From assembly GCA_002309635.1 (NCBI GenBank), contig DBXO01000032.1:1-64000 (forward strand): 64,000 nt of DNA, in the 5' to 3' direction. A model generated the notes under the pieces. It was not told where the DNA came from. It did no database searches and was given only the letters and a program-made list of their open reading frames with translations. A program made the translations under genes and the position numbers. Shown here piece after piece: positions 8,707-17,781 of this stretch. The stretch comes from Ruminococcus flavefaciens. Its GTDB lineage: Bacteria > Bacillota > Clostridia > Oscillospirales > Ruminococcaceae. Every line of letters starts with the position of its first letter. Position 1 is the stretch's first letter.

Positions 8707-10485
8707 TTATTCCTCCCTGAGGGGGTCGTCCTGATTCGGGAACTTCACAACGTAGAAGTTATCCAGCTCATACACATTGGCTCCCTCGACCTCGGGTATG
8801 TATTCGTCAGACATGAAGACATAAAGGGCGTTCTTTTCGGCTTTGCCCTCTGCCAGCTCATCAAGAGTCCTCTGGCACTGAGCGATTATCTCATTAATAG
8901 GAGGTCTTGCGATGTGGAAATGGTTTATGGTCATATTATGCCTGTACGCGAAAACGCTGAATGCAAAGATATAGGGCTCCGGCTGATCGTAATTCAGACC
9001 CACGAATTTATCACAGCCCTGTGCCAGCTGTTCCCAGCGGGGATCGGAAAGGATAGACGTATAGTGATGTTCCTCCTTATACCATTTGCGGGAGTTTATC
9101 TGCTCCTTCATATCTGCAAACTGCACTCCTACGCAGAGCGCAGCAGCTCCTATCATGAGCACTCTGGTCCGTATGCGTGACAGACCGTAGAGCATAAGAG
9201 TGAATATAAGGTACATCCCCACCCATGCAAGTCTTCCCGTTGCACGGAATGTTGACATCAGCCTGATAATGCCGTCGGAATAGTAGATATCATACAGCTT
9301 GGTATCGTTCAGATAGCAGCTGGGACTAAGTGCAAAGAAAAACGATATGAAAAATATCACAGCCCCCGTGATAAGCCATATCCTGCGGCTGCTGAAAACG
9401 GACCTCATATTCTTTATCAGCCTGCCCTTGCGGCTTATAGTATGATTCAGATAGACCATAAACACAAGGTAAACTCCGATAATTATACCAAGTCCCAGAT
9501 ACGCATAGCCCTCATACTGCATCTCTTTTATGGGCAGGGGCTTCAAAAAAGCGCTGCCTCTTGCGTGATCGCCTACCATACCGTGACTTCCGCACTCAAT
9601 GGGGTTCCAGTAGGTATTGATATTAGCTGAAAGCTCTCCGAGTCCGTCTGCCGCTATAACCGATTTGGTATAGAAAGCGCCCCATATCCAAAGGGTAAAC
9701 AGCGATGCCAGCGTTATCGCCGCAAAGCTCAGAACAGGTCTCAGGTACTTCCTGTGCATGAATATATCGGTAATAATGCTGCCAAGCAAAAAACAGTATA
9801 TCATAGGAATATAGTAGATATGCACGCTCACTGCTATCATGCCGAGAGCTCCCCACAGTACAGCAGGCATCGCGGTATTCTGCCATTTTTTCTTCCACTG
9901 TCTGTCCTGATAAAACCACAGGATAAGCCCAAGAGTGATAATGAAGTGGCAGGCAAGGGATTCCTGACCGTAAAGTCTCTGTAATATAACGGGACATACC
10001 GTATAAAGCGTACTTCCGAGGATACAGAAGATACCGTTCTTGTTGAAGCGGTGTATAAGCAGCGAAGCTGTACTTCCGTTGAGTATGAATGTGAGAAGTC
10101 CCATTATACCGTAATACTGAAAGGTATCAGGCAGTATCGGCGACAGTAGCTTCAGGAACACGGCAATTGCAGGCACGGAATCGGTATACATCACCGATAC
10201 TTTTATATCACCGAGAACATTGTCCATAAGTCCGAGAGGGAAATGCCAGCCCGACCTTCTGAAAAACTCCCAGCCGAGGTAGTGCTGAGTAAGGTCGCCG
10301 CCTGTCAGAAGCCAGTCGTCATAGGTCGGATCGAGTATTCTTACGCCGTATATGCATATAAAAAGTATCGCTCCCGTCAAGCCTGACAAAAGCATTGTCA
10401 CCCAAAGTCTGTCCGTAATGGAGCAGGCTTTTTTTATACCCGTACCCAGCTTACTTACTTTCATGTTTTCCGTTATCGCTGCCAT
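8707..10485 (-). CDS. Polytopic membrane protein, GT-C-like (DUF6311-like)
   Basis: 592 residues with about 11-12 membrane segments and a soluble C-terminal domain of about 140 residues. The first external loop carries TGGDLTQHYLGWEFFRRS; an Asp-rich first loop followed by an aromatic/His motif is typical of GT-C-fold glycosyltransferases that use lipid-linked sugars, and the sequence recalls the DUF6311 group. This is from memory, not a search. AGGAG precedes the ATG. It stands alone, with a terminator right at its stop, so the acceptor and pathway are unknown. Confidence 0.65.
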   Translation of the reverse strand: MAAITENMKVSKLGTGIKKACSITDRLWVTMLLSGLTGAILFICIYGVRILDPTYDDWLLTGGDLTQHYLGWEFFRRSGWHFPLGLMDNVLGDIKVSVMYTDSVPAIAVFLKLLSPILPDTFQYYGIMGLLTFILNGSTASLLIHRFNKNGIFCILGSTLYTVCPVILQRLYGQESLACHFIITLGLILWFYQDRQWKKKWQNTAMPAVLWGALGMIAVSVHIYYIPMIYCFLLGSIITDIFMHRKYLRPVLSFAAITLASLFTLWIWGAFYTKSVIAADGLGELSANINTYWNPIECGSHGMVGDHARGSAFLKPLPIKEMQYEGYAYLGLGIIIGVYLVFMVYLNHTISRKGRLIKNMRSVFSSRRIWLITGAVIFFISFFFALSPSCYLNDTKLYDIYYSDGIIRLMSTFRATGRLAWVGMYLIFTLMLYGLSRIRTRVLMIGAAALCVGVQFADMKEQINSRKWYKEEHHYTSILSDPRWEQLAQGCDKFVGLNYDQPEPYIFAFSVFAYRHNMTINHFHIARPPINEIIAQCQRTLDELAEGKAEKNALYVFMSDEYIPEVEGANVYELDNFYVVKFPNQDDPLREE

Positions 10486-10677
10486 TTTCTATCTCCTGTT
10501 CTGTACTGATTTGAAACTCATCCTGTATATTAGTCTGTCTTATTACGAAAAAGTCTCACCTGTGCTATAATCTTTTTGCAGCGCGATACATAAATGGCGG
10601 TATATCATGCCGCAGGCACCAAATCAAGAGCTATGCCCATTCCGTATAAGCATAGCTCCGATAAGATATTTATATGT

Positions 10678-11535
10678 TTATTCGAGCCCTGCCTGCTGCT
10701 TTGCAGCTGTAAGGGTATTCTTCATGAGCATTGCTATAGTCATGGGACCTACGCCGCCGGGAACGGGAGTAATGAACGAAGCCCTCTTTTCAGCTGATTC
10801 AAACTCGACATCGCCGCAGAGCTTGCCGTTGTCAAGACGGTTCATGCCTACATCGATAACTACAGCGCCCTCCTTTATCATATCACCTGTGATAAAGTTA
10901 GCTCTTCCGATAGCAACTACGAGGATATCGGCACCGAGACATATCTCCTTGAGGTTCTTTGTCTTTGAGTGGCAGATGGTAACTGTTCCGTTCTTCTGAA
11001 GGAGCAGCATTGCCTGAGGCTTGCCTACGATATTGCTTCTGCCGATAACTACGCACTGTTTGCCTGTGATATCAGTGCCTGTGCTCTCGATAAGACGCAT
11101 AACGCCTGCGGGAGTACAGGGCAGGAAGGAGTAGTCTCCTATCATGATCCTACCCACATTGATGGGGTGGAAAGCGTCAACATCCTTGTCGGGCGAAATA
11201 GCGTTGATTATAGCCTTTTCGTCTATATGCCCGGGCAGCGGGAGCTGTACAAGTATTCCGTTTACTCTTGAGTCGCGGTTGAGAACGTTTACAAGGTCGA
11301 GGAGCTGCTCCTGAGTTGTTGATTCCTCGAGAGCGTACTCATAGGACTGGAAACCTACCGCCTCGCATGCCTTTTTCTTGTTGTTTACGTATACTCTCGA
11401 AGCGGGATTGTTGCCTACGATAACTACCGCAAGACCGACCTTGAGTCCTTTTTCCTCCCTGAGTCTTGCAGTCTCCTCTGCTACCTCCGCCTTTACAGCT
11501 GCTGATACAGCTTTTCCGTCGATTATCTGTGCCAT
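10678..11535 (-). CDS. folD: Bifunctional methylenetetrahydrofolate dehydrogenase / cyclohydrolase
   Basis: 285 residues. The start is the Met of MAQIIDGKAVSAAVK at 11535, preceded by AGGAGG; a longer in-frame extension would run into lgt. Family landmarks are YVNNKKKACEAVG with the catalytic Lys, QLPLPGHID, GRSNIVGKPQAMLL for NADP binding and the closing PVPGGVGPMTIAML. It interconverts 5,10-methylene-THF and 10-formyl-THF in the cytoplasm, supplying purine synthesis. It is the last gene of the yfmF-yfmH-lgt-folD run and starts 1 bp after the lgt stop. Confidence 0.95.
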   Translation of the reverse strand: MAQIIDGKAVSAAVKAEVAEETARLREEKGLKVGLAVVIVGNNPASRVYVNNKKKACEAVGFQSYEYALEESTTQEQLLDLVNVLNRDSRVNGILVQLPLPGHIDEKAIINAISPDKDVDAFHPINVGRIMIGDYSFLPCTPAGVMRLIESTGTDITGKQCVVIGRSNIVGKPQAMLLLQKNGTVTICHSKTKNLKEICLGADILVVAIGRANFITGDMIKEGAVVIDVGMNRLDNGKLCGDVEFESAEKRASFITPVPGGVGPMTIAMLMKNTLTAAKQQAGLE

Positions 11536-11536
11536 A

Positions 11537-12673
11537 TTATTTATCCTCCTTGTTATCGCCGGACTCTTCGTCCGGGCTGTCGGCTCCGTTCTTTCCGTCA
11601 TCGCTGTCCTCGTCGTCATCGTCTCCGAGAATGCTCAGCTCTGACATATCGAAGTCGTCATCATCATCGTTAAGTATATCAGGATCCTTGTCGCTGCCGC
11701 CGATCTTGGCGTCCTCCACGGACATACCCATGCGCTTTCTGCGGGATTCCTCAATAAGCTTATGGGATTCCTCAGTATTTACATAGAGCTTCATGCTCTC
11801 GGGATCGCGCTTCCTTCTGATAAAGAGCAGTATCTGCATGATGACAGACAGTATGAAGAGTACCGCCGAAAGAGCGCGTGATACGCGGATATTTCCCAGC
11901 ATAAGGCTGTCGGTACGAAGCCCCTCGACCACGAACCGCTCAGCGCCGTACCATGCAAGGTACATGAGGAATATCTGTCCGTCATACTTCCTGTGCTTTG
12001 ACAGGAATGCCAGCAGAGCAAAGCCCAGCAGACACCATGCAGATTCGTACAGGAAACATGGATGTACTGGCTGCTCCCACAGTACCTTTATGTCGTTGAA
12101 GTGCATATCGCCGCCTATCTGCATATTATTGCTGATAGTACGCTGTATGGTACCGCCTGTCATTCCGAGGAAATTGTCGGTATTTATGCCGAAAGCCTCC
12201 TGATTTATGAAGTTGCCCCAGCGTCCGATGCCCTGACCGAGAAGAAGTCCTATAACGGTTATATCAAGCATAGGCAACGCTCTGACCTTGCGAATCCTTG
12301 CAACTATCAGACCTACGATAAACGCTCCTATGATTCCGCCGTATATGGCGAGTCCGCCGTTCCGGGTATTGATTATGGCTTTCCAGTCCCACTTGTACTC
12401 TTCCCATTTCATCAGGACATAGTAGGCTCTTGCGCCTATGATACCGCCGATAACTCCGCAGATTATAACGTCTATAGCCCTGTCGTAGTCAATGCCGAAG
12501 CGCTTCATTTTCGGCAGACAGTAGCACAATGCAAGGATAAGTCCAAGTGTGATTATTATGCCGTACCACTGTATCTGAAAGCCGAACACTGTGAATGCCG
12601 TAGGGTCGATGTGAAACGACCAGCCAAGCTTCGGGAAGACTATCTCGTGCTCCTCCAGAAATGTTGATGTCAT
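11537..12673 (-). CDS. lgt: Prolipoprotein diacylglyceryl transferase with an acidic tail
   Basis: 378 residues. Membrane segments with the Lgt signature GRWGNFINQEAFG, the segment HPCFLYESAWCLLGF and the late RFVVEGLRTDSL identify the enzyme that attaches diacylglycerol to the lipobox Cys of lipoproteins; several lipoproteins occur in this window. The core ends near residue 290. About 85 further residues are highly charged, with runs such as NDDDDDFD and GDDDDEDSDD, and are presumably cytoplasmic and disordered; most Lgt proteins lack this. The gene lies 3 bp downstream of yfmH and 1 bp upstream of folD. Confidence 0.93.
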   Translation of the reverse strand: MTSTFLEEHEIVFPKLGWSFHIDPTAFTVFGFQIQWYGIIITLGLILALCYCLPKMKRFGIDYDRAIDVIICGVIGGIIGARAYYVLMKWEEYKWDWKAIINTRNGGLAIYGGIIGAFIVGLIVARIRKVRALPMLDITVIGLLLGQGIGRWGNFINQEAFGINTDNFLGMTGGTIQRTISNNMQIGGDMHFNDIKVLWEQPVHPCFLYESAWCLLGFALLAFLSKHRKYDGQIFLMYLAWYGAERFVVEGLRTDSLMLGNIRVSRALSAVLFILSVIMQILLFIRRKRDPESMKLYVNTEESHKLIEESRRKRMGMSVEDAKIGGSDKDPDILNDDDDDFDMSELSILGDDDDEDSDDGKNGADSPDEESGDNKEDK

Positions 12674-12676
12674 TTT

Positions 12677-13954
12677 TTATGCCTCCTTTTCTATTACAGA
12701 CAGAACACATCTGCCGTCATGCATTTCATTTTTCATAAATTCCGTAACGTCGCCGCTTGTGAGCTCCGAGAGTATATCTATGGAGTCATAGGGGCCTACG
12801 CCCTCCATATGAGCGCCGAGCATGAGATTCGCTACCGCCTCAACGTTGTTGAGCTCACGGATCATCATGCCGTATGCTGATTTCTTGATACGCTGAAAGT
12901 CCTTTTCGTTTATGCCCTCGGTGAGCAGCCTGTTTATCTCCTCAGTCATTGCAGCCCGTATAACGTGGGGCTTTTCGGATTCGCCCGAGAAGATCACGGT
13001 GAAATAGCCGTTTCCGTAGAAAAGCTCGCCGCAGAAGGTGGAATTTATTACCCCGTCCTTAAGAAGCCTGTCATACATCGGCAGAGCAGGGTCCGTAAGC
13101 AGGGACGAAGCCGTCGAAGCAGCAGCTATCTGCTTAAGGTGTGCGATTCCTGTTGCGGGACGGCATTTATAGCCTATCTGGAATATTGAAGCCCCCACAG
13201 GCTGAGTCTCCCGTATCTCGGGAGATACTATATCATCGGGCTCGTCAGGGAATACGGTCTCAAGTCCCTTGTCCTCGCAGGGCCTTAAGTGCTTGTCACA
13301 TATCTCAAGTACAGTGTCCGCGTCAATGTTTCCCGCAATGGAAAGCACCATATTGTTGAGATTATAGAAGGTATCGTAGCACTTGTACAGCAGAGGAGCA
13401 TCTATCCTGGAAATGCTCTCGATGGTTCCAGCTATATCAGTCTTTACGGGATGGCTGTGATACATCTGACCCAGCATATTGAAGAATACCCGCCATTCCG
13501 GGTTATCGTTGGTCATCTGTATCTCCTGCCCGATTATGCCCATTTCCTTGTCCACATTTTCCTTGGTGAAATAGGGCTTCTGCACGAAATCAAGGAGTAT
13601 CTTCAGGTTCTCCTCATAGTTCTTGGAGCAGCTGAACAAATAGCAGGTCTTGTCGAATGAAGTAAAAGCGTTGCACATGGCTCCCGTAGCTGCATAGAGC
13701 TCAAAAACTCCGCAGTCCTCGTTTTCAAAGAGCTTATGCTCGAGAAAGTGGGCGATTCCTTCGGGGACCGTGGTGTACCCGCTGTCGGCGGCCACCTTGA
13801 ACATGGTGTTCACGGAGCCGTATTTCGTTCCGATAAGAGCCTCTATGCCGCTGAATCCCTGCATCTCGCATATATAGATATCAAGGCCGCTGCTGTGCTT
13901 TACGTGTATGCAGCTGTCCCCTGTTCTCCGGCTTGTAATAATCTCTTTATTCAT
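12677..13954 (-). CDS. yfmH: M16-family peptidase YfmH
   Basis: 425 residues. The inverted zinc motif HFLEH (in AHFLEHKLFE, near residue 70) is intact, with the later Glu of the M16 fold in the NVDKEMGIIGQEIQM region. This is the active partner of a YfmF/YfmH pair; in Bacillus the pair is linked to EF-P 5-aminopentanol modification. The start overlaps the yfmF stop by 4 bp (ATGA), the mark of translational coupling, so the two probably form a heterodimer. Confidence 0.88.
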   Translation of the reverse strand: MNKEIITSRRTGDSCIHVKHSSGLDIYICEMQGFSGIEALIGTKYGSVNTMFKVAADSGYTTVPEGIAHFLEHKLFENEDCGVFELYAATGAMCNAFTSFDKTCYLFSCSKNYEENLKILLDFVQKPYFTKENVDKEMGIIGQEIQMTNDNPEWRVFFNMLGQMYHSHPVKTDIAGTIESISRIDAPLLYKCYDTFYNLNNMVLSIAGNIDADTVLEICDKHLRPCEDKGLETVFPDEPDDIVSPEIRETQPVGASIFQIGYKCRPATGIAHLKQIAAASTASSLLTDPALPMYDRLLKDGVINSTFCGELFYGNGYFTVIFSGESEKPHVIRAAMTEEINRLLTEGINEKDFQRIKKSAYGMMIRELNNVEAVANLMLGAHMEGVGPYDSIDILSELTSGDVTEFMKNEMHDGRCVLSVIEKEA

Positions 13955-15219
13955 TGAGCCTGTACCTCCTTACTGAGCATGAGGTAGATGCTGTCAAGGT
14001 TCAGGGAGCGTGCAGCCTGAACTATGCGCTCCCTGGTGACCCCGGCGAAGCGTCTGAAATGCTCTTCCGGAGTAATGAAGTCCTTATCGCAGAAGCAGTC
14101 GAAATACCAGCCGATATACGACGAGGGAGTATCGCCTATCTGCATTACCGCGTTGTCCAGCGCCATGATCGAGCTGTTTATCTCCTCGTCACTGATATTT
14201 CCGCTTCTTATCTCGTCCAGCTGAGCGATTATCTCAGCCCTTGCAGTCTCGATATTTGAGCGTTCAACGCCGATATCCACAAAAAATGCTCCCTTGACGG
14301 ATACAGAGCTGCTTGAGCAGTAATAGCATAGCCCCAGCTTTTCGCGTACATTGAGGAAAAGCTTTGAAAACGGCATTTCGCCGTAGATTATGCTCAGCAT
14401 TTTCAGAGCGTACCTGTCGTCAGAATCGGTCTTGAATGTCATTACCGCCTTGCACTGATTTACGTCGAATTCCTCCGACACCCGCTCTATCTCTTGCTTG
14501 AGGGGGCTGTGGCTCCTGATATTTACACTTTTGGGAGCCCTTTCCACTTCTGCAAAGCTTTCGCGGAACATTTCCGCAAATGAATCGTCCTTTTCGGGAG
14601 AAACGTAGTATATCTCTATCTGAGCAGTCCTTATGAGTTCCTTATAGGCACGGTAGGCGTCAGAAGCTGTCGCCGCAACAGCGGCTTCCCTTGTACCGTA
14701 GCTTGATATAGCTGAGGGCTCGCCGCGGTAGGCTGTCTTTGCCGCCTGTATAAGAGCATATGTGCGCTTGTCGTTGAACTCGCTGCTTATATTGTCAAGA
14801 AGATCTTTTTTTACTATGGCAAATGAATCGGCGTCAAATTCGCCGTTTTCCGCATTGGGAGCAAAAAGGCAGTCCCTGATGAGCTCTCTCATCTCGCCGC
14901 CTGTGTCCTCACCGTCGAGGGCATATTTATTGCCGAGCCATGAGGCTTTCACGCAGAGCGCCTGAGCATTGCCCTTTTTGCGGGTCGTGGAGCTCAGACC
15001 TGCGCCGTAAAGCTCCGAGAGCTTTTCGGACAGAGCAGCAAAGGTCCTGTACCTGCTGCTGGATACAGTAAGGATGCTTGCAGCAAGATTATTAACGGCA
15101 GCCGTCTCAGCACTCAGCTCTGTAAGAAAATACACAGCGAGAGAGCAGGTCTTGAATTTGCTGTCGATAATGGAAGTGAAACCAATTCCGCTGCCAAGAT
15201 CGGTCCTGTTATATATCAT
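13951..15219 (-). CDS. yfmF: M16-family inactive partner YfmF
   Basis: 422 residues with the M16 fold (YRTFAALSEKLSELYGAGL region, GEMPFSKLFLNVREKLGLCYY) but no HxxEH, as expected for the non-catalytic subunit that shapes the chamber around the substrate. It is first in the operon, followed with a 4-bp overlap by yfmH. The promoter lies at 15272-15300 on the minus strand. Confidence 0.86.
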   Translation of the reverse strand: MIYNRTDLGSGIGFTSIIDSKFKTCSLAVYFLTELSAETAAVNNLAASILTVSSSRYRTFAALSEKLSELYGAGLSSTTRKKGNAQALCVKASWLGNKYALDGEDTGGEMRELIRDCLFAPNAENGEFDADSFAIVKKDLLDNISSEFNDKRTYALIQAAKTAYRGEPSAISSYGTREAAVAATASDAYRAYKELIRTAQIEIYYVSPEKDDSFAEMFRESFAEVERAPKSVNIRSHSPLKQEIERVSEEFDVNQCKAVMTFKTDSDDRYALKMLSIIYGEMPFSKLFLNVREKLGLCYYCSSSSVSVKGAFFVDIGVERSNIETARAEIIAQLDEIRSGNISDEEINSSIMALDNAVMQIGDTPSSYIGWYFDCFCDKDFITPEEHFRRFAGVTRERIVQAARSLNLDSIYLMLSKEVQAQ

Positions 15220-15271
15220 AAAGCTTGCACTCCAATCATTAAAAGCTTTATATTTGCAAAAACTATATACT

Positions 15272-15300
15272 ATTATATCACAATCGGATAAGAATTGCCA
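15272..15300 (-). promoter_or_regulatory. Promoter of the yfmF-yfmH-lgt-folD operon
   Basis: Minus strand TGGCAA, 17-bp spacer, TATAAT. The -10 is perfect and the -35 weak. Confidence 0.55.
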
Positions 15301-15361
15301 TAGTATTTTTAATTTTTTTTGAATTTTTTATCACGCAGCAGGCTATAATGTTCTAAAAAGC

Positions 15362-15391
15362 TTGATTTTACACCTGCAAAAGTGGTATAAT
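15362..15391 (+). promoter_or_regulatory. Sigma-A promoter of the RING/zinc-ribbon gene
   Basis: TTGATT at 15362-15367, 18-bp spacer, TATAAT at 15386-15391. Confidence 0.65.
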
Positions 15392-15433
15392 ATAAGGCAG
15401 GGTTAAGAATGATATCAGAAAGGAGGCATGAAA

Positions 15434-16405
15434 ATGAGATACACAGGTGAAAAATGTCCTGTATGTCACAAGGAATTCACAGCCGAGGACGATATAGTCG
15501 TTTGTCCCGAATGCGGAACGCCTCATCACAGAGACTGCTACTCGCTCGCAGGAATATGCGCGAATGCCGAGCTTCATGCCACAGGGGTAAAATGGGAGCG
15601 CAAGCCCAGATCGGCAAGATACAGGGTATGCCCTGTATGCAGTTTTCCCAACAGACTTACGGACAACGCCTGCCAGCGCTGCGGTGCAGAGCTTACGGAA
15701 GCTACTGAACAGTCGGCAGAAAATTTCAATACAAACAGCGGCGAAAAGTCATGGCGCGATACATTTTCCATGCCTGACGCCGAGGAACTGATGAATCCCA
15801 TTAAATTCCTCGGACTTGACCCCGACGAGGATATGGGCGGAGCTACAATGAAAGAAATGACGGACTTTGTCGGACCGAGCACCATATACTATATCCCCAA
15901 GTTCAAAAAGATGAAGGACGAGGGCGTAAAACCCAGCTTTAACATATTCAGTCTCTTCTTCCCCACCCTTTTCTTTGCAAACAGAAAAATGTGGGGCTGG
16001 GCTGTTCTGGCAGCGATACTCGGGATAATATTCAATATCCCGTCAAGTCTTCTGGTGTCCAACAAGAGCTTTCCTCCCGAGGTACTTAACTTCGTATCGC
16101 AGAACAAGTCCACGATACAGCTGCTTAGCGAGATATTTGTGGCGGCGGATATAGCCATAAGAGCAATATTCTGCCTGTTCGCCAACTGGTTCTACTACCG
16201 TTTTACGCTTAACGCGCTGAAAAAACTCAAAAAAGAGCGCAGGGTCCAGGATATAAAATCTGCGGGCGGAGTAAAGCCGCAGAATATGGTATATATAACT
16301 CTTATAAAATATGGCATAAGCCTGCTGCTGGTCGCAGCGCTTTGCATGGGATATGAAATGATAACAACGGTCAGGGATTTCAGCGATATCTGCCTTTTCC
16401 GTTAA
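15434..16405 (+). CDS. Membrane protein with prokaryotic RING-like and zinc-ribbon domains
   Basis: 323 residues from ATG 15434; the ATG at 15428 abuts the AGGAGG at 15421-15426 and is less likely. The N-terminus has CPVCHKEF, CPECGTPHHRDCY and a further Cys, a RING-like treble of Zn ligands (Prok-RING type), then a second ribbon CPVCSFPNR...CQRCGAEL. The C-terminal half has a region of about 180 residues with three or four membrane segments, including FFPTLFFANRKMWGWAVL, as in the DUF2628 family. Function unknown. A lipoprotein gene follows after 34 bp, probably co-transcribed. Confidence 0.8.
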   Translation: MRYTGEKCPVCHKEFTAEDDIVVCPECGTPHHRDCYSLAGICANAELHATGVKWERKPRSARYRVCPVCSFPNRLTDNACQRCGAELTEATEQSAENFNTNSGEKSWRDTFSMPDAEELMNPIKFLGLDPDEDMGGATMKEMTDFVGPSTIYYIPKFKKMKDEGVKPSFNIFSLFFPTLFFANRKMWGWAVLAAILGIIFNIPSSLLVSNKSFPPEVLNFVSQNKSTIQLLSEIFVAADIAIRAIFCLFANWFYYRFTLNALKKLKKERRVQDIKSAGGVKPQNMVYITLIKYGISLLLVAALCMGYEMITTVRDFSDICLFR

Positions 16406-16439
16406 AAAGGAGCTTTTTGCTCAGTTCAGGGGGAACGAT

Positions 16440-16976
16440 ATGAGCTTAAGAAGAGCAGCAGTATTTTTAATACCGCTATTTTGCCTGTTCCTGTCGGGCT
16501 GTGGTCTGCAGGACTATCCTACCTACACGTATGAACTTACAAACGGTATCGGCGAAAAGTACCTCATAAATTACTGTGAGCAGACCGATTACCCCGAAAA
16601 CGTCACACGTGTGAAGATATTCAGAGAAAAAGACAAGATAAGCGACTACAGCGGCGGAGCCTATACGGGCTGCGATTCATATATCCCGTCGCAGATAATG
16701 TTTCTCGGCAATGCCGACAGGGTGGACTATTACTACATGAGATCGCAGATCGGCGAATACATAGTTGCTGACGGCCTTGCGGACCTGAAATTGAACTTCA
16801 ATATGATGCTTCTGAGCAGATCCGTTTCAGATATGACAGATACGGAAAAAAGCACCTACAAAAAGCTTTCCGAGAACATAAGAGGCGCAGTAAATGCCGA
16901 AACAGTACAGAAGCGCTTTTCGGACTGCGGTTACAATTCCTCGGTATTTATGGCGTTCTACAATTATAATGCATGA
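16440..16976 (+). CDS. Putative lipoprotein
   Basis: 178 residues. Signal peptide with lipobox LSGC (Cys near residue 20) directs Lgt modification. The mature part is tyrosine-rich and matches no family I recognise. It follows the RING/zinc-ribbon gene with a good ribosome site (AGGGGG) and ends just before a terminator. Confidence 0.78.
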   Translation: MSLRRAAVFLIPLFCLFLSGCGLQDYPTYTYELTNGIGEKYLINYCEQTDYPENVTRVKIFREKDKISDYSGGAYTGCDSYIPSQIMFLGNADRVDYYYMRSQIGEYIVADGLADLKLNFNMMLLSRSVSDMTDTEKSTYKKLSENIRGAVNAETVQKRFSDCGYNSSVFMAFYNYNA

Positions 16977-16979
16977 TAA

Positions 16980-17016
16980 AAAGGCGTAAAGGATCTGTGT
17001 TCTTTGCGCCTTTTCT
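16980..17016 (+). terminator. Terminator of the lipoprotein operon
   Basis: 12-bp stem 16980-16991 with 17002-17013 (one G-U pair), then TTTTC. Confidence 0.75.
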
Positions 17017-17030
17017 TAATTTTAACATTA

Positions 17031-17068
17031 AAAAAGTCCCTGAAGAAACGGGTTCTTCAAGGACTTTT
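17031..17068 (-). terminator. Terminator of the prepilin gene
   Basis: 16-bp stem with one mismatch around the loop ACGGG. The minus strand ends in TTTTT. Confidence 0.75.
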
Positions 17069-17074
17069 ATGCCA

Positions 17075-17638
17075 TTATGCGTAGTCGTTGTCCCTGTCGG
17101 GATGCATTCTGTATATAGGCTGATTTGAGTTGCCGTCACCTACCCATATCTCCACCCTTGACGGATCATCCTTGCGGTAGCATATGAACCAGCGGTTAAG
17201 ACGCTTGCCTGTCTCGGATTTTGTGTACTTTATGGGAGTTTTTCCTTTTCCGACAATAGCATTGAGCTCGTTCTCAAAGGCTTCTGCGTCTCCGCCTCCG
17301 CCGCTCCAAAGCGAACGGTTTCCGCCCGAATTCTTGGCGCCGTCCTTGGTGCAGGCGATACAGATATCATATTTTTCTGTGGTCCCGCCGTATTTTACGG
17401 TAACGTTCTCCTCCTTAATGCTCTGCGCAGTCAGGGAATCCGCTGCGTCATCGTTGTCTGCAATAGCAGTCATTACGGAATCGTAAATTGTCTTTGCACT
17501 TGCAATATCGGACGTTCTCTTTGATTTCTTGATATAGCCCACCATTGCAGGAAGCAGTATAGCTGCCAGAACCCCGATTATCGCAATCACGACTATCAGC
17601 TCGATAAGCGTAAAACCACGTTTTTTTGAATTTGCCAT
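17075..17638 (-). CDS. Type IV pilin-like (type II secretion) prepilin
   Basis: 187 residues. A short basic leader KKRG is followed by FTLIELIVVIAIIGVLAA: the prepilin peptidase site (Gly-Phe), the +5 Glu and the long hydrophobic helix are all intact. The head domain is short and contains a Gly-rich patch SGGGGD. No assembly ATPase, prepilin peptidase or other pilin lies nearby, so it must use machinery encoded elsewhere. It has its own promoter and terminator. Confidence 0.85.
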   Translation of the reverse strand: MANSKKRGFTLIELIVVIAIIGVLAAILLPAMVGYIKKSKRTSDIASAKTIYDSVMTAIADNDDAADSLTAQSIKEENVTVKYGGTTEKYDICIACTKDGAKNSGGNRSLWSGGGGDAEAFENELNAIVGKGKTPIKYTKSETGKRLNRWFICYRKDDPSRVEIWVGDGNSNQPIYRMHPDRDNDYA

Positions 17639-17691
17639 ATTGAATCCCCCCAGATCATATAATGCAAATTGAAAAAATATTAATTTCCTTA

Positions 17692-17720
17692 ATTATACGT
17701 TGTTTTAGTACGTTTGTCAA
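17692..17720 (-). promoter_or_regulatory. Sigma-A promoter of the prepilin gene
   Basis: Minus strand TTGACA, 17-bp spacer, TATAAT: a consensus promoter. Confidence 0.8.
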
Positions 17721-17781
17721 TAGGAGTTAACAGAAAATTCACATAATTGTGCGATTGTATCTAAACTGTAATAATTACTGT

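Noticed and set aside
10545..10576. A plus-strand TATAAT with weak -35 (TTACGA)
   Set aside because: It would transcribe into the antisense of folD with no gene ahead; kept out as likely chance.
12062..12667. A 200-codon frame antisense to lgt
   Set aside because: Fully inside a conserved gene; no start signals; shadow of codon usage.
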